Source of the DNA: Streptosporangium roseum DSM 43021
GTDB lineage: Bacteria; Actinomycetota; Actinomycetes; Streptosporangiales; Streptosporangiaceae
Assembly (NCBI RefSeq): GCF_000024865.1
Contig: NC_013595.1
Location: 186,001-250,000, forward strand
Direction: 5' to 3'
DNA length: 64,000 bases
Part shown: positions 1 through 7,056 of the stretch, piece by piece
How the letters are laid out: every line of letters begins with the position of its first letter
How positions within the stretch are numbered: the first letter of the stretch is position 1
The notes under the pieces: model-generated
Seen by the model: only the letters and a program-made list of their open reading frames with translations
The model's database searches: none
What the model was told of the DNA's origin: nothing
Made by a program: the position numbers and the translations under genes

Positions 1-285
1 GCCACCCCGTTCAGCCATCTCGTCTGGACCGGCCTGATCTGCGCGGTCGCTTTCGGCGTCTGGCAGGCCAGGGGACGGATCGTCATCACCTTCTCGGTCG
101 TCGGGGCCTTCGCGATGGCGGCCGTACTGCACTCGCTCAACGACGGCCTGCTCACCCTCGACATCCCCGGCCCCGCCCGCCTGCTCTTCCTCGTCGTCGC
201 GGCGGAGAGCTACTGGCTGTTCCACCGGGCCACCCGCGACCTGACCCCGGCGCCGGTCCTGGAGCCGGCGCCGTCCCGTGCCTGA
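1..285 (+). CDS. PrsW-type intramembrane metalloprotease, C-terminal part (5' end outside window)
   Basis: The open frame enters from the left edge and stops at 283-285, so only the last 94 residues are visible. They form a hydrophobic protein with the segment TPFSHLVWTGLICA near the visible start and AAVLHSLNDGLL further on. Both resemble the His-containing membrane motifs of the PrsW protease family (PF13367), in which conserved His and Glu residues inside transmembrane helices bind zinc. A third helix (LLFLVVAAESYWLF) follows, then a short polar tail. Family members cut membrane-anchored anti-sigma factors or other membrane proteins. The Glu-containing motifs lie outside the window, so the catalytic set cannot be checked. 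No partner gene is seen next to it; the following genes are on the other strand. Confidence 0.6.
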   Translation, partial: ATPFSHLVWTGLICAVAFGVWQARGRIVITFSVVGAFAMAAVLHSLNDGLLTLDIPGPARLLFLVVAAESYWLFHRATRDLTPAPVLEPAPSRA

Positions 286-414
286 CCTCCCGCGCGAGCG
301 CCGTACGGACGGGCGGCGTCCGTATGGAAGGACGGCGACCGTATGGACGGGCGGCGGGCCGCGGCCGTGCGGGCGGAGGAGGAAGGCCGGCCGGGAGCCG
401 GGAGGGGGCCCGGC

Positions 415-1317
415 CTACTCGTAGGGCTCGTCCGGGGTGTCGACCTTCACGAGATCCGTGCCGGACAACTGCGGATAGACGACCCCGTTGGGCATCTTGC
501 CGAACGTCTGCGGGATCCAGGTGCCGGTGACCTCGACCCAGGTGTCCGGCGGCGGCGCCTGGATCCCCTTGACCGCGACCTTCAGCGGGAACGCGTCCGC
601 GGCGCAGCAGGCGATCTGCATGCGGGTGACGTACCACTGGCCCTTCTTCTTCGACGGGACGACGAAGCCCGTCAGCCTGACCGCGCGGCCGGTGAGGGAC
701 CTGCTGTCGTCGTCCCAGGCCCGGCCGATGAACTCGCCGACCGGCATGTCCACCGGTCCGTCGCCACTCAGAGGGGTGAAGGCGGTGAGGGCCTGGTCGC
801 GCGGCGGCGGCGTCTCGGACCGGGCCGCGGCGAACGAGCCCAGGGCGGGCGGGGCGATCATGAAGATCGCGAACACCGGCAGGCACATCAGCCAGGCCAC
901 CCGGGGACCCCCATGCGCGTGGTCGTGCCCGTTCCCGTGCCCCTGGTCCCGCGGGTGCCGCACGCGCTCCCGGCCCCGGTCGTGCACCGGCTCCAGTTCC
1001 AGCTCCGGCTCCGGCTCCGGTGAAGGCGTACGGCCGGGCTCCGCGGAGAGGTCACGGGAGTCCGGTGAGCCGTCCCCTGAGTGAGCGTGGTGCTCCGGCG
1101 AGCCGCCGTGCGCCCCGGCGCCGGAGGAGCCCTTCCCCGGCCGCCAGGCCTGGATCAGTCCGGCGACGCCGAGGATCATCAGCACCGCCCCGGCGCCGAT
1201 CAGGAACGGCCGGAAACCGGGCTTCACATAGTTCAGATAGGTCGTGGAGAACGCCGAGATCCGGAGCACGGCGCAGCCGAGCATGATCAGGACCAGGTTC
1301 TGGGTCACACGGTTCAC
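415..1317 (-). CDS. TIGR03943/DUF1980 family protein (YcgQ-like permease subunit)
   Basis: About 300 residues. There are two N-terminal membrane helices, then a His-rich linker (HGGSPEHHAHSGD and GHGNGHDHAHGG), then a membrane segment and a soluble C-terminal domain. That domain carries the family-typical ACCAADAFPLKV segment and ends in DEPYE. The GTG at 1317 overlaps the stop of the upstream permease as GTGA and gives the usual family start MNRVTQNLVL. An ATG at 1329 is a possible alternative. Proteins of this family are encoded beside UPF0718 permeases; in Bacillus subtilis the pair is under Zur zinc control. The His-rich linker fits metal handling, but no Zur box was identified here. It probably acts in the cytoplasmic membrane together with the preceding gene product. 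Confidence 0.8.
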   Translation of the reverse strand: MNRVTQNLVLIMLGCAVLRISAFSTTYLNYVKPGFRPFLIGAGAVLMILGVAGLIQAWRPGKGSSGAGAHGGSPEHHAHSGDGSPDSRDLSAEPGRTPSPEPEPELELEPVHDRGRERVRHPRDQGHGNGHDHAHGGPRVAWLMCLPVFAIFMIAPPALGSFAAARSETPPPRDQALTAFTPLSGDGPVDMPVGEFIGRAWDDDSRSLTGRAVRLTGFVVPSKKKGQWYVTRMQIACCAADAFPLKVAVKGIQAPPPDTWVEVTGTWIPQTFGKMPNGVVYPQLSGTDLVKVDTPDEPYE

Positions 1318-2345
1318 AGCAGCAGCCATCCGAAGAGGGCGCTCACCAGGACGGCGAGCACGAAGGTCAGCGGGACGAACCTGAGCGCGAACGCCCTGCC
1401 GAACGTGCCGGCCTGCAGCGCGATGAGCTTCAGGTCCACCATCGGCCCGACCACCAGGAAGGCCAGCTTCGCAGTCGGTGAGAACGCGGTCATCGAGGCC
1501 GCCACGAACGCGTCGGCCTCCGAGCAGATCGACAGCAGCACCGCCAGCAGGGCCATGACCACGACGGCCAGCCACGGGACCTCGGCCAGCGCGGCCAGCC
1601 ACTCGCGGGGGACCATGACGTTGAGCGTGGCGGCGGCCAGGCCGCCGACGATGAGGAACCCGCCCGCGTGCAGCAGGTCATGTCGCATCGCCTCGCCGAA
1701 CCGCGCCCACTTCGGCCCGTCCCCGTGCGGGCGGGAGGGGATCGGCAGCCACTCGCTCCGGCCGAACCGCAGCCAGAGCCAGCCGACCAGGACCGCCACC
1801 GCCAGCGACGCGCCGAACCTGGACACGACCATCAGCGGCTGCCCGGGGAAGGCGACGGCGGTCGCGACCAGGACGATCGGGTTGATCGCGGGAGAGGCGA
1901 GCAGGAAGGCCAGTGCCGCGGCCGGTGGCACCCCCCGGGCCATCAGGCCGGACGCGACCGGGACGGACGCGCACTCGCAGCCGGGCAGCACCGCGCCCGC
2001 CATCCCCGCGACGGGTACGGCGGCGGCCGGGTGCCTGGGGAGCGCTCTGGTCCAGAACGACGCCGGGACGAAAGCCGTGATCGCGGCGGACAGCGCCACC
2101 CCGAAGACCAGGAACGGCAGCGCCTGCACGCAGATCGCCACGAAGATCGTGGCCCAGGTCTGGAGTGCCGGGGCCGTCAGATGCGGAGCGAGGGTGAACC
2201 GCCCCACGACCAGCAGGACGACGACGAGCGCGAATCCCCACGGCAGAGTGTGTTTCGGCCCGTTGCGGCGTCCCCAGGAGTCCGGGGGGACGGTCTCGTC
2301 CTCATCGGCCCAGGGGCTCCGCGGATCGGCTCGAAGCTCGGACAT
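1314..2345 (-). CDS. UPF0718/DUF318 family permease (YcgR-like)
   Basis: Polytopic membrane protein of 343 residues with a short polar N-terminus and roughly eight helices. It contains the diagnostic family stretch GCECASVPVASGLMARG followed by AAALAFLLASPAINPIVL. A second cluster (SICSEADAFVAASM) repeats the Cys/Ser-Glu pattern, as in other UPF0718 permeases. The start at 2345 (MSELRADP) is preceded by GGGGC. It is the first gene of a two-gene operon, and its stop overlaps the GTG of the DUF1980 gene. The substrate is unproven; family context suggests metal ions. A 20-bp palindrome lies just upstream, between this start and the end of the NUDIX gene. Confidence 0.85.
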   Translation of the reverse strand: MSELRADPRSPWADEDETVPPDSWGRRNGPKHTLPWGFALVVVLLVVGRFTLAPHLTAPALQTWATIFVAICVQALPFLVFGVALSAAITAFVPASFWTRALPRHPAAAVPVAGMAGAVLPGCECASVPVASGLMARGVPPAAALAFLLASPAINPIVLVATAVAFPGQPLMVVSRFGASLAVAVLVGWLWLRFGRSEWLPIPSRPHGDGPKWARFGEAMRHDLLHAGGFLIVGGLAAATLNVMVPREWLAALAEVPWLAVVVMALLAVLLSICSEADAFVAASMTAFSPTAKLAFLVVGPMVDLKLIALQAGTFGRAFALRFVPLTFVLAVLVSALFGWLLL

Positions 2346-2370
2346 GCCCCATATCGTGGCAGATTCATGG

Positions 2371-2390
2371 GATGTTCCACGTGGAACATC
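2371..2390. promoter_or_regulatory. parS-like perfect palindrome
   Basis: GATGTTCCACGTGGAACATC is a perfect 20-bp palindrome. Its inner 16 bp, TGTTCCACGTGGAACA, differ from the canonical ParB site TGTTTCACGTGAAACA at two symmetrical positions and keep the central CACGTG. It overlaps the last two bases read on the plus strand as part of the NUDIX stop codon and lies 26 bp upstream of the permease start. It could instead be an operator for the permease operon. Confidence 0.5.
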
Positions 2391-3252
2391 ACAGCTGGGA
2401 CAGCAGCCACCTGGGGCCGGTGACCATGGCGCCCAGGGCGGTGACCCGCTCGCGCAGGCCCCGGTCGGCGGTGACGACCAGGACGCGCTCGCCGGGCGGG
2501 ACATCCCGTACGGCCTGCACGACGGCGTCGTCGCCGAGCCCGGGGGCGGAGACGACGGAGACGCCGGGGAGCGGCGAGACGCCGCGGGCGGCCCCTTCGA
2601 CGACCATGACGAAGCGGGGGAACCACCGCTCCAGGTCCGGGATCTCGCCGGGCAGGTCGCGCAGGCCGCCGGTGGCGAGGGCGCGCACCTCGGCGACCAG
2701 CTTGGCGGCGGCTCCGGCGCGGTCCTTCCACCATCCGTGCTCGGATCGGGCGCCGACGATGTTGGCGACGTCGAGGACGACCACCAGGGGGCTGAGCGCC
2801 CGGCTGATCGCGGGCCAGGTCTCGGCGAAGCCGGGATGCAGGTTCTTGGCGGCGATCTGCTCGGGAGTGAGCCAGCGCAGGTCGGCGCTCTCGCTGTTGG
2901 CCGGGGCCGCGTCCAGCAGAGCGGCGGCCTCGGCGATCACGGTCGAGAAGGACCAGCCGCCGTGGTCGTCGAGGTAGACGCCCTGGACCCGGAGGCCGTC
3001 GCCGGTCAGGGCCGCCTCCTCTCCGGCCTCGCGGAGCGCGCCCGTGATGGGGTCCTCGTGGCTGTCGAGCGCACCGCCGGGCAGACCCCAGGTGCCGCCG
3101 TGGTGGCTCCACACGGCGCGTTCCTGCATCAGGACGTGGGGCGTTCCGGCGGCGTCGTGGTGGACGGCGAGCAGGCCGGACGCGCCGTGCACGCCCCAGT
3201 GCCGATGCCCGCGCTCACAGTGGGCCCATCCATCGCCGTCCTTGGCCGCCAT
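2389..3252 (-). CDS. NUDIX hydrolase fused to a C-terminal NYN/PIN-like domain
   Basis: 287 residues. Residues about 20-140 form a NUDIX domain with an intact box: G-x5-E-x7-REAGEEAAL, starting in GGALDSHEDPITGA. Members hydrolyse nucleoside diphosphate derivatives, with Mg bound by the EE pair. From about residue 155 a second domain begins with VVVLDVANIVGARSEHGWW. It ends with VVTADRGLRERV followed by TGPRWLL, the acidic pattern of NYN/YacP-like or PIN-type nucleases (D..N near the start, TAD..L late). The N-terminus has CERGHRHWG, a short zinc-ribbon-like remnant. The start ATG at 3252 lies in a clear intergenic region. The two-domain layout suggests nucleotide or RNA cleanup; the real substrate is unknown. 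Confidence 0.75.
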   Translation of the reverse strand: MAAKDGDGWAHCERGHRHWGVHGASGLLAVHHDAAGTPHVLMQERAVWSHHGGTWGLPGGALDSHEDPITGALREAGEEAALTGDGLRVQGVYLDDHGGWSFSTVIAEAAALLDAAPANSESADLRWLTPEQIAAKNLHPGFAETWPAISRALSPLVVVLDVANIVGARSEHGWWKDRAGAAAKLVAEVRALATGGLRDLPGEIPDLERWFPRFVMVVEGAARGVSPLPGVSVVSAPGLGDDAVVQAVRDVPPGERVLVVTADRGLRERVTALGAMVTGPRWLLSQL

Positions 3253-3339
3253 GGATCAATGATGCACCACGAGGTATCGGCTTCTCGGGGGCGGGCCGTA
3301 CCGCTAAAAATTGGTATGTCGGTATTTCCTGCGATCTCT

Positions 3340-3408
3340 CGCTCTGCGTGGTCCTCACCCTTCGCTCTGCGTGGTCCTCATCCCTCGCTCTGCGTGGACC
3401 CCGGCCGG
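3340..3408. repeat. 23-bp tandem repeat, about 2.7 copies
   Basis: The unit beginning CGCTCTGCGTGGTCCTCA recurs at 3340, 3363 and 3386; the third copy diverges after CGCTCTGCGTGGACC. It fills most of the 240-bp gap between the M15 peptidase stop and the NUDIX start. No coding function is apparent. Confidence 0.7.
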
Positions 3409-3494
3409 TGGTCGGACCGGACCGGTGCGGCGGGTCGAGCCGGCCGGAAGCACCGTCCCGGGCGGGCGCCCGCACAGGCCTGACGGCCCGGATC

Positions 3495-4283
3495 TCAGCC
3501 GCCGCCCTTGCTGAAGTGCTGGTAGTCCTTGATGCCCGACCAGTAGCCGCCCCACTCCCAGTCGACCCTCTCGAAGGCCCTGACCACCCGGTCGCCGGGG
3601 TTGATCACGCCGGGTTCGTCCAGGGGGCGCCTGGCGAACTTGCGGGCGTTCTTGTGCGCCACCGAGCCGTCGGCGGACAGGTAGGGGTTCTCCCGGGGAT
3701 TGATGTCGACGGCCCTGCCGTACGCGTGCTGCGACCAGCTGCTGGACCCGGTCGCCGGGCGGCAGTTGAAGGCCGAGGTGTTGTCCGCGTCGATGGAGTC
3801 GAAGTCGTCGCCCTTGTAGACGTCGACGAGCTCCATCTTGCGGATCGGCCAGCGCCAGTCGTACAGGCGCCGGAAGACCGTGACGATGTCGTCGGCCGCG
3901 TTCTTGTTCACGACCATCTCGCCGGTGTGGGGCTTGTCGTCGAAGCCCCAGTAGGTCATCGTGATCAGCCGCAGGTCGCCGACCGGGACCGGGCATCCGG
4001 GCCGCCAGGAGTATCGGAGCCGGTCGCGGGCGACCTTGGTCACCTCGGCGGAGAACTTCGGCGGGGTGGTGGGAGACGGGCTCGCGGTGGGGCCCGGGGT
4101 GGGCGCGCCGGTCGCGGGGGGCGACGTCGCGGGAGCCGACGAGGGCGCCGCCGAGGGCGAGGCGGGCTGTGCGGGCTGTGCGGGCTGTGACGTGGCGGTC
4201 GCGCCGCACGCGGCCGCCGCCATACAACCGACGGCCGCCGCGACGGTAGCCCGGATGCGTGTCACCAAAGGAGAGCTGCTCAC
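3495..4283 (-). CDS. M15 family D,D-carboxypeptidase/endopeptidase, exported
   Basis: 262 residues from the GTG at 4283. It has an N-terminal membrane segment (TVAAAVGCMAAAACG), possibly a signal peptide or weak lipobox, then a long Ala/Pro/Ser/Thr linker (about residues 35-75). The catalytic domain shows the M15 zinc set: SQHAYGRAVDINP supplies the His and Asp ligands, and WEWGGYWSGIKDYQHF supplies the catalytic Asp and third His. This is the VanY-like branch (peptidase_M15_4) that trims peptidoglycan peptides outside the membrane. GTG 4265 is an alternative start. The gene is monocistronic and ends in a gap with short tandem repeats. Confidence 0.85.
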   Translation of the reverse strand: MSSSPLVTRIRATVAAAVGCMAAAACGATATSQPAQPAQPASPSAAPSSAPATSPPATGAPTPGPTASPSPTTPPKFSAEVTKVARDRLRYSWRPGCPVPVGDLRLITMTYWGFDDKPHTGEMVVNKNAADDIVTVFRRLYDWRWPIRKMELVDVYKGDDFDSIDADNTSAFNCRPATGSSSWSQHAYGRAVDINPRENPYLSADGSVAHKNARKFARRPLDEPGVINPGDRVVRAFERVDWEWGGYWSGIKDYQHFSKGGG

Positions 4284-4448
4284 CTGTCGCCACCCCACGA
4301 CCGACAAAAGGACAAGCCTCCATTGTATTTGACCGGCTACCCGAAGTGATGAGACGGCCCGGTCGTGGAGGGCCGCGGGTCCAGGCGGCCGGTCGGCGCG
4401 CCGCCGATTCCCGCCGGGCGACGCACTGCCGATTCCCGTCGGCCGGCC

Positions 4449-4518
4449 GCCGCGTGCCGGCCGCCGGTCGGCGCGTGCCAACCGCCGGTCGGGCGCCGCG
4501 TGCCGGTCGCCGGTCGGC
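4449..4518. repeat. About 22-bp GC-rich tandem repeats in a gene-free stretch
   Basis: Between the M15 start (4283) and the AAA start (4774) there are 490 bp without a gene. Three degenerate copies of a unit containing GCGTGCCGGCCGCCGGTCGG sit at 4449-4518. The remainder up to 4725 becomes AT-richer, as expected of promoter DNA. Confidence 0.5.
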
Positions 4519-4728
4519 GCCACGACGAGCCGCCACACCGCCGGCCCGCCGGTCCGTGTGGCTCGGCACCTCTCCGATCTTCAGAGACCTTTATCGCCGA
4601 ACCGTTCTCGTACGGCTTTCGCCCGTATTTAAACCACATTGGCAAGTGCGCCGACATTCTTTAGCTGGGCTTTCTTCGAAAAATCTCGCGCCTGTGTTCG
4701 AAGCCGCGCTACAGTCGGGGGCATTGGA

Positions 4729-4744
4729 TCGAACACGGGTTCGG
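4729..4744. promoter_or_regulatory. LexA (SOS) box-like site upstream of the AAA ATPase gene
   Basis: TCGAACACGGGTTCGG matches the Gram-positive/actinobacterial LexA consensus GAAC-N4-GTTC exactly in its core (4731-4742). It agrees with the extended TCGAAC-N4-GTTCGA form at all but the last base. It lies about 30 bp before the ATG at 4774, a usual position for repression. Confidence 0.6.
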
Positions 4745-4773
4745 GCCAGGTCTTCCCAGGTGAGGGGTGTGTC

Positions 4774-6090
4774 ATGGCGATGCTCGCGACGCGGCCGACG
4801 GCACACGCCCCCGCTCCGAGGACTTCCGGCCGCCGGCATGCGACACGCCGTAGCGCTTTCTACGGAAATCTACGTCGGCCGCTATATCCCGTCATAAAGT
4901 CCGAGAGCGTGGACCCCGTGCGCAATCCCTACGCCCCCGGTGCGGGGCAGCGTCCCCCAGAGCTCGCCGGGCGCGACCGTGAGCTTCAGCAGTTCGAAAT
5001 CGTCCTGGAGAGGGTGGCACGTGGCCGCCCGGAGCGCAGCATGGTCGTCACCGGCCTGCGCGGCGTCGGCAAGACCGTCCTCCTCAACACCTTCAAGTCG
5101 ATGGCCATGCAGCGGCTGTGGGGGACGGGCAAGATCGAGGCCCGGCCCGACCAGTCGATCCGGCGTCCGGTGGCCGCCGCCCTGCACCTGGCGATCCGTG
5201 AGCTGGCGCCGAGGCACCGGGCGCCCGAGCGCATCGAGGAGTTCCTCGGCGTGCTCAAGGCGTTCGCGATGCGCGACCCGGCCGCGGCCAAGGGCACCTC
5301 GCACTGGTCGCCCGGGATCGACGTGCCCGCCTCCCGGGGCCGGGCCGACTCCGGCGACCTGGAGATCGACCTCACCGAGCTGTTCGTCGACGCGGCCGGG
5401 GTGGCCACCGACCTCGGCGTCGGCATCGCCCTTTTCATCGACGAGATGCAGGACGTGCAGACCCCCGACGTCTCGGCGCTCTGCGCGGCCTGCCACGAGC
5501 TCTCGCAGAGCGGCGGCCCGCTGATCGTGGTCGGTGCCGGCCTGCCCCATCTGCCCAGTGTCCTGTCGGCCAGCAAGAGCTACTCCGAGCGGCTTTTCCG
5601 CTACGCCAGGATCGACCGGCTCGACCGCGAGGCGGCAGACCTGGCCCTCATCGCCCCGGCCGAGAGCGAGGGGGTGGCGTTCACCCAGGAGGCCCTCGAC
5701 GCGCTCTACGAGGCCGCCGACGGCTACCCCTACTTCGTCCAGGCCTACGGGAAGGTCGCCTGGGACCTGGCGCTGCGCAGCCCGATCACCGTCGACGACA
5801 TCCGGGTCTCCGCGCCGGAGGCCGAGGAGGAGCTCGCGGTCGGGTTCTTCGGCAGCCGTTACGAGCGCGCCACCCCCGCCGAGCGCGACTACATGCACGC
5901 GATGGCCACCATCGGCGACGAGCCGGTGGCGACCGCCGAGGTGGCCGAGGGGCTCGGCCGCAAACCGTCCAGCCTCTCCCCGGCCCGCGACAGTCTCATC
6001 AAGAAGGGCCTGATCTACAGCGCCGAGCGCGGGCTGATCGCGTTCACCGTCCCACACTTCGGAAAGTTTCTGCGTTCCCAGCCCGTCTGA
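4774..6090 (+). CDS. AAA family ATPase with C-terminal winged-helix region
   Basis: 438 residues. The first 60 are basic and poorly conserved. Then comes the ATPase core with Walker A GLRGVGKTVLLN (about residue 95), Walker B IALFIDEMQDVQ (about 220) and a sensor-like segment PLIVVGAGLPHLP. The C-terminal 100 residues (from AEEELAVGFFGSRYERATPAERDYM) resemble the winged-helix end of STAND/orc1-like ATPases. ATG 4774 has GAGG eight bases upstream; the family core may start later, near DPVRNPYAPG. LexA-like boxes lie before the gene and directly at its stop, suggesting DNA-damage control. It is transcribed alone and convergent with the next genes. The role is not established; a damage-responsive ATPase is the best guess. 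Confidence 0.75.
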   Translation: MAMLATRPTAHAPAPRTSGRRHATRRSAFYGNLRRPLYPVIKSESVDPVRNPYAPGAGQRPPELAGRDRELQQFEIVLERVARGRPERSMVVTGLRGVGKTVLLNTFKSMAMQRLWGTGKIEARPDQSIRRPVAAALHLAIRELAPRHRAPERIEEFLGVLKAFAMRDPAAAKGTSHWSPGIDVPASRGRADSGDLEIDLTELFVDAAGVATDLGVGIALFIDEMQDVQTPDVSALCAACHELSQSGGPLIVVGAGLPHLPSVLSASKSYSERLFRYARIDRLDREAADLALIAPAESEGVAFTQEALDALYEAADGYPYFVQAYGKVAWDLALRSPITVDDIRVSAPEAEEELAVGFFGSRYERATPAERDYMHAMATIGDEPVATAEVAEGLGRKPSSLSPARDSLIKKGLIYSAERGLIAFTVPHFGKFLRSQPV

Positions 6091-6102
6091 ACACATGTTC
6101 GA
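6087..6102. promoter_or_regulatory. Second LexA-box-like site at the 3' end of the AAA gene
   Basis: CTGAACACATGTTCGA has a perfect GAAC-N4-GTTC core at 6089-6100 and overlaps the stop codon. No plus-strand gene follows within reach, so its target is unclear. Confidence 0.45.
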
Positions 6103-6128
6103 TATAGTGTGTGAGAGTCTCCTAGACC

Positions 6129-6170
6129 TCTATATGGCTCTCTAGTGGGGAAGCTAGAGAGCCATATAGA
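6129..6170. terminator. Hairpin with perfect 17-bp stem between convergent genes
   Basis: Arms TCTATATGGCTCTCTAG (6129-6145) and its exact complement (6154-6170) enclose an 8-base loop. It sits between the converging AAA and MauE-like genes, where a bidirectional terminator is expected. No U-run follows, so a different role (protein-binding palindrome) is possible. Confidence 0.55.
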
Positions 6171-6211
6171 GCCGAATCCTGCGTGCTAGAAAAATCTACG
6201 GGTCTCTAGCG

Positions 6212-7051
6212 TCATGCCGATACAGGGATAGATTCCTGCAGAGGCCCGATCTCGATCGGCCGTCCGGCGGCGTCGACCATCGCCACCCGCACCGCCGGAT
6301 GCCGGCCGCTCAGGTAGATCGCGAAGACCACGTCCGCCGGGGCGCCCGCGTGACTGTGCCCCGGATAGACGAAGAACCGCCAGCAGAGCTCCCGCCAGCT
6401 GTCGACCGGGTCCGTGCTCGACAGAAGCCTCTCGTGCGACCGCCAGGCGGCGCTCGAACGCAGGCGGCTGAGCGCGGTCGCCGGGTCCAGCGGGCGCTGC
6501 TCGCAGGGAGCGCGGTGCCGGAGCCGGGCGGCGGCCTCCTCGATCTCCGGAGAGAGCGCGGCGAGCAGCAGCAGCCCGCCGGCCACGGCCGGTAGCTGGG
6601 ACCAGGTGAGACCGGCCACCATCGTCCAGCCGGGGACCGGCGGAGCCCAGACCGTTCCCACGGACATGGCGGTCAGCACCATGGTGCGACCCAGCGAGCG
6701 CAGCCCCACCGGGATGGCGCTGACCTCGCCGAAGCAGCCGCAGCCCACATCCGGCCGGCGGCGGCGCAGCTCCCACAGGACGTAGGTCGACACCGCGAAG
6801 AACGTGGCCGCTCCCCACCGGAACAGGGAGTGGCCGGTCGCCATCAGGCCGACCAGCAGGATCACCTCTCCGGCCGCACAGCCGAGCAGGGCGGGCACGC
6901 GCCAGTGGTCGACCACCAGCGCCGCCGGTCCGAGCCTGCTCAGCGCGTTCGGTTCGGACTCGTTCATGGCCGTCCGCACCTTGGCGAGCGCGCCCGCGGC
7001 CAGCAGCGCGCCCAGCGCCGGCAACTGCGCGGCGGCGATCGTCGTCAGCAT
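6212..7051 (-). CDS. MauE/DoxX-like redox-associated membrane protein
   Basis: 279 residues. The N-terminal half has four or five helices. It carries the CGCFGEVSAIPVG motif typical of MauE-type membrane proteins, which pass reducing equivalents to exported disulfide-rich partners. The first helix region (LPALGALLAAGALAKVRTA) and the second (LLGCAAGEVILLVGLMAT) also match this family. The C-terminal 120 residues are soluble and not recognised. Start ATG 7051 follows GACAGGG and lies 5 bp after the stop of the upstream gene, so the two form an operon. In methylamine utilisation, MauE helps mature the Cys-rich MADH light chain. No methylamine dehydrogenase is present, but the upstream gene product is Cys-rich and could be the client. 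Confidence 0.65.
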   Translation of the reverse strand: MLTTIAAAQLPALGALLAAGALAKVRTAMNESEPNALSRLGPAALVVDHWRVPALLGCAAGEVILLVGLMATGHSLFRWGAATFFAVSTYVLWELRRRRPDVGCGCFGEVSAIPVGLRSLGRTMVLTAMSVGTVWAPPVPGWTMVAGLTWSQLPAVAGGLLLLAALSPEIEEAAARLRHRAPCEQRPLDPATALSRLRSSAAWRSHERLLSSTDPVDSWRELCWRFFVYPGHSHAGAPADVVFAIYLSGRHPAVRVAMVDAAGRPIEIGPLQESIPVSA

Positions 7052-7056
7052 CCCTG

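Noticed and set aside
1081..3483. 800-residue plus-strand open frame
   Set aside because: It runs antisense to the permease and NUDIX genes, has low-complexity Arg/Ala/Gly composition and no domain; it is a GC-driven shadow.
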